From IMG/VR virus record IMGVR_UViG_3300037234_000256, positions 1-20,255 of that record: a DNA stretch of 20,255 nucleotides; one strand, given 5' to 3'. The DNA is from a virus. Under the pieces are notes generated by a model that was given only the letters and a program-made list of their open reading frames with translations, did not search any database and was not told the DNA's origin. A program made the position numbers and the translations under genes. Below are positions 6,836-14,414 of this stretch, in pieces (the stretch's first letter is position 1; each line of letters begins with the position of its first letter).

Positions 6836-7723
6836 CTACGAAGTTGGAGCAGTCGCGTCGCTCACAATTTTCTGCACCCAGCCGTAGGCCGCACTCGGTC
6901 GCTCACCGTAGGCGTACTCATCGTAGTGGTAAACGTGGTCTCCACCCCCACCACGCTTCTCGTTGCGAACAGACACGACTCTCGGCGCCCTGCCCTGAAC
7001 GAGGATGATGCCCTCCATAGCAAACACCCCACCGGTTGCATCATCGTTAGCGTCGATGGTAATGTTGCCGTCCTCGAAGACTTCCACCGACGCAATGGCC
7101 ATCAACATACCAGTGGTAAACACCCTGGCCGTTAGACCTTCCCCACTCATGTAGGTGCCGATGCCGGCTACCAACTCGTCGTATATGTCCTTGATCTGGA
7201 ATCCGTGCAGTACACTCCGGTATGGGGGCTTGGCGTTTTCGGTTGCGTTGCTTGAGATATTGGCCTTTGCAGCCGCAATGTGCCCTGTCGTCAGGGTACT
7301 ACCAGCACCGGGAGAGGCGGTTGTGGCACCGGTTGAGAAGATGGTCAGACCATCTTCATCCTTTTTGCGCTCGATTGCGTTCTGTGCCAGTCCACCGATT
7401 TTGCTAAAGCCCTTCCGGTTGATCCTTGCCTGGACCCTATCGGTCAAGAACGTCTCTATTCCGACCACGGTCGGGGTGATTATCTGCAAACTATCAACCA
7501 CCTGTTGGGGGTTATCGAGATCGGTGTTCTCGGTGACGGCCTGGGCTGTCATTTGGTCATAGGTGATTTCCTGCCAGGACAGACCAATTCCCTCTCCAAG
7601 TGTTTGCCTTTCGACAAGCTGGGGCATTACGCCCTCATATTCTCTGACTATCCTGGCCGAGCTGCGAATATCATCCAGAGAATCCGCAACAGAGCCGGTA
7701 GTCGTCCAACCAATGGGACTCAT
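6836..7723 (-). CDS. Major capsid protein
   Basis: A 295-residue protein right after the scaffold, with an excellent GGAGGAG ribosome site, as expected for the most abundant virion protein. Features typical of HK97-fold coat proteins: an N-terminal helical arm, a loop region with ENTDLDNPQQVVDSLQI followed by ITPTVVGIETFLTD, a spine-like helix with INRKGFSKIGGLAQNAIERK, an A-domain-like stretch with VFTTGMLMAIASVEVFEDGN, and a C-terminal strand with VVSVRNEKRGG. The size is normal for the fold. It would form the hexamers and pentamers of the shell. I cannot place it in a named subfamily without a search. Confidence 0.8.
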   Translation of the reverse strand: MSPIGWTTTGSVADSLDDIRSSARIVREYEGVMPQLVERQTLGEGIGLSWQEITYDQMTAQAVTENTDLDNPQQVVDSLQIITPTVVGIETFLTDRVQARINRKGFSKIGGLAQNAIERKKDEDGLTIFSTGATTASPGAGSTLTTGHIAAAKANISSNATENAKPPYRSVLHGFQIKDIYDELVAGIGTYMSGEGLTARVFTTGMLMAIASVEVFEDGNITIDANDDATGGVFAMEGIILVQGRAPRVVSVRNEKRGGGGDHVYHYDEYAYGERPSAAYGWVQKIVSDATAPTS

Positions 7724-7732
7724 AATCTCCTC

Positions 7733-8449
7733 CTAGTATGCATCTACTATCTTATCGTGCCTTTTCTTAGTCTCTGGGGTTACGGGGATCTGACCGGATG
7801 CAAACTTCTTCATAAAGCTCTCATCCGAATCTCCCCCTGCACCAGGACGGCTTGAATCAGGCCGTCTCGGTGTATTTACACTCTCGGGAGTCTGGAACTC
7901 TTTGGCTCTCGCCTGAGCATACTTCTCCATCCCCGCATCATCCTTGAAGACCACGAGGTCGTCCACGAATGCCTGTACTTGCGAATGGACAGTAGGGTCG
8001 GCCAAAGCGTACTTGATTGCCAGTTCCCAAGCCCTTATCCCATTTTCTCGTTCGTTGAGTGTGTCTTCCCATTTCCTCTGGTCACCAGCGAGCTTTTCAG
8101 CGTCCTGCCTGAGCTGAGTTACCCGCCGCCTTTCCTTCTGGAACTCGCGGGCCGGTGGGTCGTCTCCCCATGCCTCCAATTCCGCCGTTTCAACAATATT
8201 CAGAGCCGACTTCAATCTGTCGACTTCTCCCCTCGCGCTATCCCTCTCCTCGTAGATAGGAGTTATACGTTTGTCTACCGCAGACTGGATGTTCTCGTCT
8301 GTGGCCTTGGCCACCGCCAGTTGGAACTCCGGTCGGTCTTCTATCTTGACCTCGGGCTCAGGCGCTTCGGATGCCTCGTCTGGTGGTGTCTCAGGGGGTT
8401 CTACGGGCACTTCCGGTACTACCTCTTCCTTAACTTGTGTGTTTACCAC
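7733..8449 (-). CDS. Probable capsid scaffolding protein
   Basis: About 238 residues, directly before the coat gene, the usual place for scaffold. The composition fits: Pro/Glu/Val-rich disordered N-terminus (VVPEVPVEPPETPPDEASEA), a long charged coiled-coil stretch (about residues 60-145, e.g. REFQKERRRVTQLRQDAEKL), and a short C-terminal helix with basic residues (FMKKFASGQIP, then ETKKRHDKIVDAY) such as scaffolds use to bind coat protein. The frame is open to a TTG at 8461, but I choose the GTG at 8449 because GGAGG lies six bases upstream of it; the TTG would overlap its own site. The giant gene's TAA (8462-8464) lies just before. Confidence 0.7.
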   Translation of the reverse strand: MVNTQVKEEVVPEVPVEPPETPPDEASEAPEPEVKIEDRPEFQLAVAKATDENIQSAVDKRITPIYEERDSARGEVDRLKSALNIVETAELEAWGDDPPAREFQKERRRVTQLRQDAEKLAGDQRKWEDTLNERENGIRAWELAIKYALADPTVHSQVQAFVDDLVVFKDDAGMEKYAQARAKEFQTPESVNTPRRPDSSRPGAGGDSDESFMKKFASGQIPVTPETKKRHDKIVDAY

Positions 8450-8461
8450 GATTGCCTCCAA

Positions 8462-11400
8462 TTACTCCACGTGTAGTCCCATCAATCTATCCCAGGCAGA
8501 AGTACCAGGCACTTGCTGGGTGGGTAGTTGCTCAGTGGGCGCTTGCTGGGTAGGCGCTTGGGTGCGAGGCTGAGTCCTGCTAGATGACCGCTGACTTCTG
8601 ATGGACTTGTACCCATACCATTTCACAAGGATTTCATCAATCTCAGGGTACTTTCTCCTGTAACGCTTTCGCCTCTCGGCTTGGTTAGGCCCTTCTATTT
8701 CCCAGTAAGGCTTCAGAGCTGCAATAGCCTGTTGGTACTCGGCCATCAGAGGCCCCCACTCAGTTAATCCTGTGTTCCTGTCTACATAAGCCTCTTGAGT
8801 ATCACTCCACTGTTTCCTCAGACGCCCTTCCAGTACCTCTTGCTTATCCCAGTCCAGTACACCAGATGCCCTTTTCGCCTTATCAAAGGTCTCGTAGTAC
8901 TGCACCAACGCCCTCTTATTCGGGTCTGTCGGTAAGACGTCGGTCTCCTTGAACAACTGGAAGTCTATATCTACTTGGGATTTACGCGCTGACATCTCGC
9001 GCTTTAGCAGCGTGACTTCATCCCGAAAGGCATCAGCCTCCATCAACCCCTGCGCGAACTCAGAGACCAGCGCCTCTCCTCTAACTACCCTCTCCTTATC
9101 AATATCATCAAGCGTCGAAAAGCCTTCTGCCTTGAGCTGTTGCCGTTCTATGGCAGCCTCACTTCTCAAGCCCAACTCAGTTTGCAGTTCTACGTTGTTG
9201 GATAGTTCCCTTTTTTGCGAAGGTTCCAGGTCAGCCCAGGTTTCAACAGGGAGACCATTGACTTTCAGAAAACCGCTATCCCTGGCAACCCTATCCAGGA
9301 GGTTCATGGTTGTTTCTGCCCTGACATTTACACCGGTGGCCTGCACTGCCAAGCCTTTAATCCCCACCCTTTCCTCGCCTCTTGGGACAATCTCTTCAGC
9401 CCCCGGTATTTCCTGACGGAGCCATTCCCCTATAATGCCGCCTACTCCTATAGGCGCAAACATATCGTGTAGCAACTGACTTGTCCTGGAAATGACACCG
9501 CCAGGCCCAACATCATCTATAGGAGCACCCCAAAAGTTTGTGCCTGTTACCTGATTCGCCAGCGTCCTTACAGGGACACTTTCTCTGGAAGTAATGAAGT
9601 TGATAGGATCGAGCACCCGGAACGCCGTGTCCATCTGCCCGGCCAGGTCAAGAGTTATCTCCACATCCCCCCTACCTTTTATCGGTAAGGTAGGGGCAGC
9701 GAACTCCGTGTTATAACCATAGGGAAAAGGCCCATAGTTGCTCTTGCTTATGGGACTATACCTTTCGGATGGTAGCGGTTCCCCTGTAGAGGCGAAGTGA
9801 ACCACATTGGCAGTAGTAATCAAGAAAAGATAGACACCGATCCAGTGCTTTCGCCAGTAGCTCTTGTACGGGCCGTGAAAAGCACCTGTGGCCTGCCTTA
9901 GCAGACCTTCCGACTCACCTATCGAGAAGAACAACCTGCGAAGACTCTCTCTTAACACCCTGTTCTGAATAACACTTTGAGACGCCGGAATGGTCGAGTA
10001 TTTGGTGTTGGCAACTCTAGCAATCATTCCATTTATCTGTGCATCATTCAGTGAAGCATACTGACGGGCAATCATAGGAGCTATATTATTCTGAACATCC
10101 GTCATTATCGCAGCTGAGTAAACACCGTCAAAGAGACCACGCCTCATCGCACTTTCCAGATCGCCTATCAAACCGAGAAATCTCTTTCCCTTGCCGAGTA
10201 TCCCAGACTCCTTTGCTACCTGATGTACTAGCTTGTCCATGTCAGCAGGGAATATAGTTACATCCCTGAGAGACAGGCCAGCTCTACTGATGCCCTTGAA
10301 AGTGATGCCCGGTCTACCCTGAACGAGAGGTTCTGTGCTCTGGAGTTGCTTGGCAAGGCTCAGTCTTTTGGCAGGGCTAAAGTTAGCCCGCAAGACCTTC
10401 GCCACAGTTTGAGGGTACCTCGCCGGGGCCTTTATGGCTTCTATCGGCTGACCTGCCATTAGAGCATCAACGGATCTCGTCCAACTACCAGACCCAGCCC
10501 TCGTGAGGAAGTCTATCTGCTGGAAGAAGGACGCAAATAGCTTTGCCCTCTTGGGAATAAAGACCAGGGCGTCGATGATAGAAAGCGGGTCGATAGTCAG
10601 TCCTTTGACAGTGAACTTCCCCAGACTTGGCCGCTTCCCGTAGATATTTTCCAGAGCATTGGCTATCTTATCCGGGACAATCCACCTTCTTGAATACATA
10701 ATCGCTGGCTGTCCAGTAACGGGATCAGCAATAGCAAATGGCTTCCCCTCAAAGGCAGGCCCGACTTCAGGGACTCTCCACCCTTGGCGTATTGGGCCAC
10801 CATCATGGGGGCGGATCAACTCTTCACCCATACTCTTCAAGTGTGAGACGAGTTCCATCTGCTCTCGGTATTTAACCCCCTGCATTCGGGAAATACTCCA
10901 CTGCTGGTAGGGATTCCAGAATAGAGGCTCAAAACCAGCCGCTCTCATTTCCTCATAGGTAGCATTAACACGAGGTTTCTTGAAAGAAGGTGTTTTGACC
11001 AGGGGCCTACCTTGCACCACATCGGCAAAAGCACCCTCTGGCGGTTTCCAACCTCTGTAGAAGTAGTCCTCGACTGTAGCCATTTCAGGATCGAAGTCCA
11101 ATCTGGCAGACTGCTCCCAGTCGGTTAGGGCTCTTAACTCCTGATAGACTTCCTCAAGCCCTTCAGGGACTCGTACTGCCCCCGACTCTACTCCGCTAGG
11201 ATTGTGAAGGGCAGCATACAGCTCATCTAGTTTCTGGATATCTTGAGGACGTGGAATTAAATTATCCCTCCTCCATACCCCGATACCCTTTGCCTTTAGC
11301 TTCTTACCGCCCTCCTTGACAATAATATAAGAGCGGGTAGACTCATTGTTGATAGCACCCTCATGCAATACAAGAAGCCCCCGGTCTGGCCGTTCCCCAG

Positions 11401-13747
11401 GTGGTATCTTCTCTAATATCTCCCTAAAAATATCGTCTGGCTCCCTTGCCACAAGGTCTGTGGGCGGTTTCGGCGGTTTCGGGCCATCTGGTGCCGCAGC
11501 TTCAGTATGAGCAACCTTTGCATCTTCTGGAGGGACACTCTCTGGGGCAGTTCTTCCTTGCTCTTGGACCCCCTTAACCCAGGCTGCCCCCGCAGTAGAC
11601 GGAGGTTCTGGAGGTACCGCAGGCGGAGCGACCTCAGCAGGGACTTCTGGTGCCACTTCAGCCGAAACGACTGCTTCAACTGGGGCCGTCTCAGGGGCTG
11701 CCCTGTAGACCTTGAGCATTTCGTCTAGTTGAGATGTGGTGAATCGTGTCAAAGGGCCAGCCTTTTCCCCACCATGAAACGGCATACTGCGAAGACCTAA
11801 CTCCGACTCTACCTCTGCGATAGCACCTTGTAAGTCGTCTGGTGAAAGGCTCTCCACATCCTTTTGGGCTTCCAGCCTGGCCGCTTCAAGACGTAACGCC
11901 TCTTTTGTACCCGTGCCCGCAGGTAGTCTCCCCTTTGTTTCAAGTAGTCGGTCAATTTCCTCGCTTCGAGCATCACGCTGCGCCTGCTGGAGCTTGAGTT
12001 GGTCGTCCATACTGACCTGAGTAGGTCGACCCCGGCCAGGAGGTCTTACTTCTTCTACTCCCCCAAACATCCCAGGCTGTAGACCAGCTTCGGGTTCCCC
12101 TGGTATTTGCTGGGGCAATTCCGCAGCCGCGAACTCCTGCCGCATCTCCGTCAGGCGGGTTTGAGCCCCTTCTAGGTCAGCCCCGAAGAACGTACTGCCA
12201 GTGTCTGGATCGGTGAACAGGTAACCGGCCCCTTCTATCTTCTCAATGCCGGTATATTTCACCCCCAAGTCCTTGGCTATCTGCCTGCCGACAGCGTTAG
12301 TAGGCTTTTTAGGTGCTACAGCAGGTTTCAAGTCAGGGTACTCAGCTAGGACTTCAGGTGGGACGGGTTGACCTTCGGCAAGGGCTGTACGGATAGCTTC
12401 TCGATGATAGCCTTCACCTCGCAGAGATGCTTCTACCACCTCTTTTGCTACGACATTGCCACGCGCCTTTTCTGCTGCCACAAGCTCATCTACATGCTGA
12501 GGGATACTCTTTCCAACGGTCTTCTCATACCCGAGTTCATTAGATACACGGAACTCAGCCCTAGTCATCTGCCACGGCTGCTTGGCTGCTCCTCCACCAG
12601 GCACTCTCGGCATATCCGGAGGCAACCCACCTCCTGCCTGTGCTGCGGCTGTCTCGATTTGGGGAATTATCCTGTTCTCTACTTCACCAATGGTATCCGC
12701 AACAGCGTTCCTGACGGCCGTTTGCGTACCCCTCCTCTCTGCCAGCCTTCTCGTGAGATTATCTGTAGCTCTCTGAATAATCCATTGGCGGTCACCTACA
12801 ACCGCCCTGAATATACGATTTTGCGCCGGGGAACCCTTGAGACGACCCTGAGTAGCAATCCACTTGTCAAGACCAGCGTCCAACGCAACCTGTAAACCTT
12901 TACGAGCAGCCGCTGGTACACCTTTAGTCACTGGGATAACAATACCGTGCTTGACGACCGCTCCCACCGCTGCCTCAGCAGCAGCCGGAGGTGCCAATGC
13001 CGCCGCTGCAACTTCAGCCGCACCACCACGGAATCCACCTCTAGCAATTGCCGGTCTGAGAGCTTCCCTTGCTCCAGTAGCAGTCCCACCTACCGCAGTG
13101 AGACCAATCATTTCCACTGCTAGTTGGACAGGCACTGGTAACTCTCTGAATCTCTCCGCAGGCAATTGCCTTAGCTCATCCTGTATCTCCCATGCCTCTT
13201 GCCCGATGCGATCCATAGCTTCTTTTTGCTCAGGCGTTGCCCCAACACCCCACCGAGAGACACCCAAATCCTTCCATTCACGATCAAGTTGGGCCAGCCT
13301 AACAGACAGTTGACCCACATCGGATACACCAGTAACACCTGATGGCGCACCACGTAATCGTCTCTTTTCTACTTCCTCCGTTATCTGCCCTGTGACAGCA
13401 CCACCAAAACCCGCGAATGCCTCATCCAGAGCCATAAGTGCCGGGATAAAGACGTACTCTCCTAATTGCTGGGGCAATCGAGCTAAAGCGGCATGTACGC
13501 CCCTCGGTTCCTGTAATCCTGGGAAAAGGGTGGGTTCGGATGGTTGTGGGGGTTTAATTGGAGGTAGGAGCAAATCAGAAGGGCTGCGTTGCTCCGGCAT
13601 CCTCACATCAGTTTCGGGCTCTGGATGCAGGGCAAGTAGATTCTGCCAGGCATCAGGTTTGGGTTTGACCTCTAGTTGACGCCCGGTTTCCTCGATCTCG
13701 CCGGCGATATCCTCTATATTCTGTTGTCTCAGGTCTCTTGTCGTCAT
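8462..13747 (-). CDS. Giant phage head/ejection-type protein, 1761 aa
   Basis: Very long multi-part protein in the interval between portal and scaffold. Visible parts: a charged, Pro-rich N-terminus; Ala/Gly-rich hydrophobic stretches near residues 215-290; a segment HREAIRTALAEGQPVPPEVL (about 446-465), a motif style I associate with polyvalent phage proteins; YLFTDPDTGSTFF (about 510); a Pro/Ala/Val/Glu low-complexity linker (about 681-722); a long folded helical region with FFQQIDFLTRAG; a likely membrane-inserting segment WIGVYLFLITTANVVHFAST (about 1300-1320); a charged coiled region; and Thr-Gln-Pro repeats at the end (about 1726-1745). I infer an internal or ejected virion protein. No enzyme active site is certain. 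The start ATG lacks a ribosome site and touches a terminator-like hairpin. Confidence 0.85.
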   Translation of the reverse strand: MTTRDLRQQNIEDIAGEIEETGRQLEVKPKPDAWQNLLALHPEPETDVRMPEQRSPSDLLLPPIKPPQPSEPTLFPGLQEPRGVHAALARLPQQLGEYVFIPALMALDEAFAGFGGAVTGQITEEVEKRRLRGAPSGVTGVSDVGQLSVRLAQLDREWKDLGVSRWGVGATPEQKEAMDRIGQEAWEIQDELRQLPAERFRELPVPVQLAVEMIGLTAVGGTATGAREALRPAIARGGFRGGAAEVAAAALAPPAAAEAAVGAVVKHGIVIPVTKGVPAAARKGLQVALDAGLDKWIATQGRLKGSPAQNRIFRAVVGDRQWIIQRATDNLTRRLAERRGTQTAVRNAVADTIGEVENRIIPQIETAAAQAGGGLPPDMPRVPGGGAAKQPWQMTRAEFRVSNELGYEKTVGKSIPQHVDELVAAEKARGNVVAKEVVEASLRGEGYHREAIRTALAEGQPVPPEVLAEYPDLKPAVAPKKPTNAVGRQIAKDLGVKYTGIEKIEGAGYLFTDPDTGSTFFGADLEGAQTRLTEMRQEFAAAELPQQIPGEPEAGLQPGMFGGVEEVRPPGRGRPTQVSMDDQLKLQQAQRDARSEEIDRLLETKGRLPAGTGTKEALRLEAARLEAQKDVESLSPDDLQGAIAEVESELGLRSMPFHGGEKAGPLTRFTTSQLDEMLKVYRAAPETAPVEAVVSAEVAPEVPAEVAPPAVPPEPPSTAGAAWVKGVQEQGRTAPESVPPEDAKVAHTEAAAPDGPKPPKPPTDLVAREPDDIFREILEKIPPGERPDRGLLVLHEGAINNESTRSYIIVKEGGKKLKAKGIGVWRRDNLIPRPQDIQKLDELYAALHNPSGVESGAVRVPEGLEEVYQELRALTDWEQSARLDFDPEMATVEDYFYRGWKPPEGAFADVVQGRPLVKTPSFKKPRVNATYEEMRAAGFEPLFWNPYQQWSISRMQGVKYREQMELVSHLKSMGEELIRPHDGGPIRQGWRVPEVGPAFEGKPFAIADPVTGQPAIMYSRRWIVPDKIANALENIYGKRPSLGKFTVKGLTIDPLSIIDALVFIPKRAKLFASFFQQIDFLTRAGSGSWTRSVDALMAGQPIEAIKAPARYPQTVAKVLRANFSPAKRLSLAKQLQSTEPLVQGRPGITFKGISRAGLSLRDVTIFPADMDKLVHQVAKESGILGKGKRFLGLIGDLESAMRRGLFDGVYSAAIMTDVQNNIAPMIARQYASLNDAQINGMIARVANTKYSTIPASQSVIQNRVLRESLRRLFFSIGESEGLLRQATGAFHGPYKSYWRKHWIGVYLFLITTANVVHFASTGEPLPSERYSPISKSNYGPFPYGYNTEFAAPTLPIKGRGDVEITLDLAGQMDTAFRVLDPINFITSRESVPVRTLANQVTGTNFWGAPIDDVGPGGVISRTSQLLHDMFAPIGVGGIIGEWLRQEIPGAEEIVPRGEERVGIKGLAVQATGVNVRAETTMNLLDRVARDSGFLKVNGLPVETWADLEPSQKRELSNNVELQTELGLRSEAAIERQQLKAEGFSTLDDIDKERVVRGEALVSEFAQGLMEADAFRDEVTLLKREMSARKSQVDIDFQLFKETDVLPTDPNKRALVQYYETFDKAKRASGVLDWDKQEVLEGRLRKQWSDTQEAYVDRNTGLTEWGPLMAEYQQAIAALKPYWEIEGPNQAERRKRYRRKYPEIDEILVKWYGYKSIRSQRSSSRTQPRTQAPTQQAPTEQLPTQQVPGTSAWDRLMGLHVE
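8512..8571. repeat. Four tandem 15-base units in the giant gene
   Basis: Plus-strand units start at 8512, 8527, 8542 and 8557, e.g. CTTGCTGGGTGGGTA and CTTGCTGGGTAGGCG; the last is the most diverged. On the coding strand they give five-residue Thr-Gln-Pro units near the C-terminus of the 1761-aa protein (TQQAP, TEQLP, TQQVP). Confidence 0.7.
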
Positions 13748-13977
13748 ATAAAACCAAAAGAGGCGAAGCCAATTAAGACTCCGCCTCCGATTTCGGTCGG
13801 CCTGATATTCTGTTGTTAGCTCAGAGCCAAGGGCCTTTCACCCTTGGACATTCTCGCCGTATCCCTATATCCGTCTTTGGGTGAATCGCTCCACCCGACT
13901 AGCGTTCGGGGTAATAGGGCGTTATTACCTTGAGAACTCGGTGCACCTCCTAGCGTCTATCTTCCGCCACTCTGAGC
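13748..13977 (-). ncRNA. Candidate structured RNA or leader, 230 bases
   Basis: Longest gene-free stretch in the window. On the minus strand it holds, in order: an AGGAGGTG with no usable start after it; an outer pairing CCCTAT/ATAGGG (13914-13919 with 13863-13868) around two overlapping hairpins, CCCGA/TCGGG (13894-13910) and GGGTG/CACCC (13879-13896); a perfect 7-bp hairpin CCAAGGG/CCCTTGG (13827-13847); a 4-bp CCGA/TCGG hairpin (13787-13800); and the terminator hairpin at 13760-13787. No convincing protein frame. It does not match any riboswitch, tRNA or ribozyme core I can recall. Could be an sRNA ending at the terminator, a leader of the giant gene, or plain spacer. Confidence 0.4.
13750..13787 (-). 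terminator. Intrinsic-terminator-like hairpin with U tract
   Basis: On the minus-strand RNA, GAGGCGGAGUC pairs over all 11 positions with GGCUUCGCCUC (two G-U pairs) around a UUAAUU loop, followed by UUUUGGUUUU. On the plus strand the two wobble positions become A-C mismatches, so the stem is better in the direction of transcription. The U tract runs to within three bases of the next start codon. Confidence 0.65.
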
Positions 13978-14139
13978 CTATAGTTTCTCGCTCTGAATAC
14001 CTGTCTCTACACGATCCGGGTGGCCATCGACCATGATTATTGTAACACGGGAATGCGGGATGTGTCGAAGCTTACGTATCAGACTGCTCTCTTTGTCGCT
14101 GACGAACATCTTCTGGGTCCGTTCTGTTCTACTGCTCAT
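13978..14139 (-). CDS. Small hypothetical protein, 53 aa
   Basis: Read directly: ATG in an ATGA overlap with the 92-aa gene, TAG at 13978-13980. The first part is charged and helical (SSRTERTQKMFVSDKESSL, then IRKLRHIPHS), followed by a probable beta strand RVTIIMVDGHPDRVE and a short tail EKL. No family recognised. It is the last gene before the 230-base non-coding region. Confidence 0.6.
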   Translation of the reverse strand: MSSRTERTQKMFVSDKESSLIRKLRHIPHSRVTIIMVDGHPDRVETGIQSEKL

Positions 14140-14414
14140 ATCAACGGCTCCGTCAGGGTGTAGCCTGCTTGCCCCAAAAGCCTCTTGTAGTCCTCTCTGC
14201 TCCAGGCGCTCTGCCCCTCCATTAAAGAGTCAGGCAACTCCCCCTCATTAACCTTGATGGCTACGCCTTGGGAGTCAAGATACGTAAGAATATCGTGAAC
14301 ATAACTAGTAGGTGTTGTTGCTGGGAGTTCGCCGCGATGAGACTTAATGCCATCACACCACACATCAGCGACTATATCCCATATCCCTTCCCGTATCTCT
14401 TCCTGCTTAGTCAT
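14136..14414 (-). CDS. Hypothetical protein, 92 aa
   Basis: Start and stop are both inside ATGA overlaps with neighbours, strong support for a real coupled gene. The protein is helical and mildly acidic, with EEIREGIWDIVADVWCDGI at the N-terminus, then YVHDILTYLDSQGVAIKV and SREDYKRLLGQAGYTLTEPL near the end. This looks like a small regulatory or structural helical protein, but I recognise no family. Its ribosome site is weak, consistent with dependence on translation of the gene before it. Confidence 0.65.
   Translation of the reverse strand: MTKQEEIREGIWDIVADVWCDGIKSHRGELPATTPTSYVHDILTYLDSQGVAIKVNEGELPDSLMEGQSAWSREDYKRLLGQAGYTLTEPLI

Noticed and set aside
11413-11679. 88-aa minus-strand frame inside the giant gene
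   Set aside because: Out-of-frame shadow in the low-complexity linker, Leu/Arg-rich with no ribosome site.
12864-13313. 149-aa plus-strand frame, Ala/Pro/Ser-rich
   Set aside because: Antisense shadow of the giant gene; composition is what antisense of Ala/Gly-rich coding gives, and no ribosome site or neighbour is on that strand.
13790-13920. Plus-strand tRNA-like pieces (TTAGCTCAG, a 7-base-loop hairpin at 13827-13847, GGGTG..CACCC)
   Set aside because: No acceptor stem pairs, the 7-base loop lacks the T before the anticodon and a purine after it, and the T-loop does not match. Chance resemblance.
13940-13950. AGGAGGTG in the non-coding region as the ribosome site of a gene
   Set aside because: The only start is the GTG within the motif itself (zero spacing), giving a 15-codon frame. 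Not supportable as a gene.
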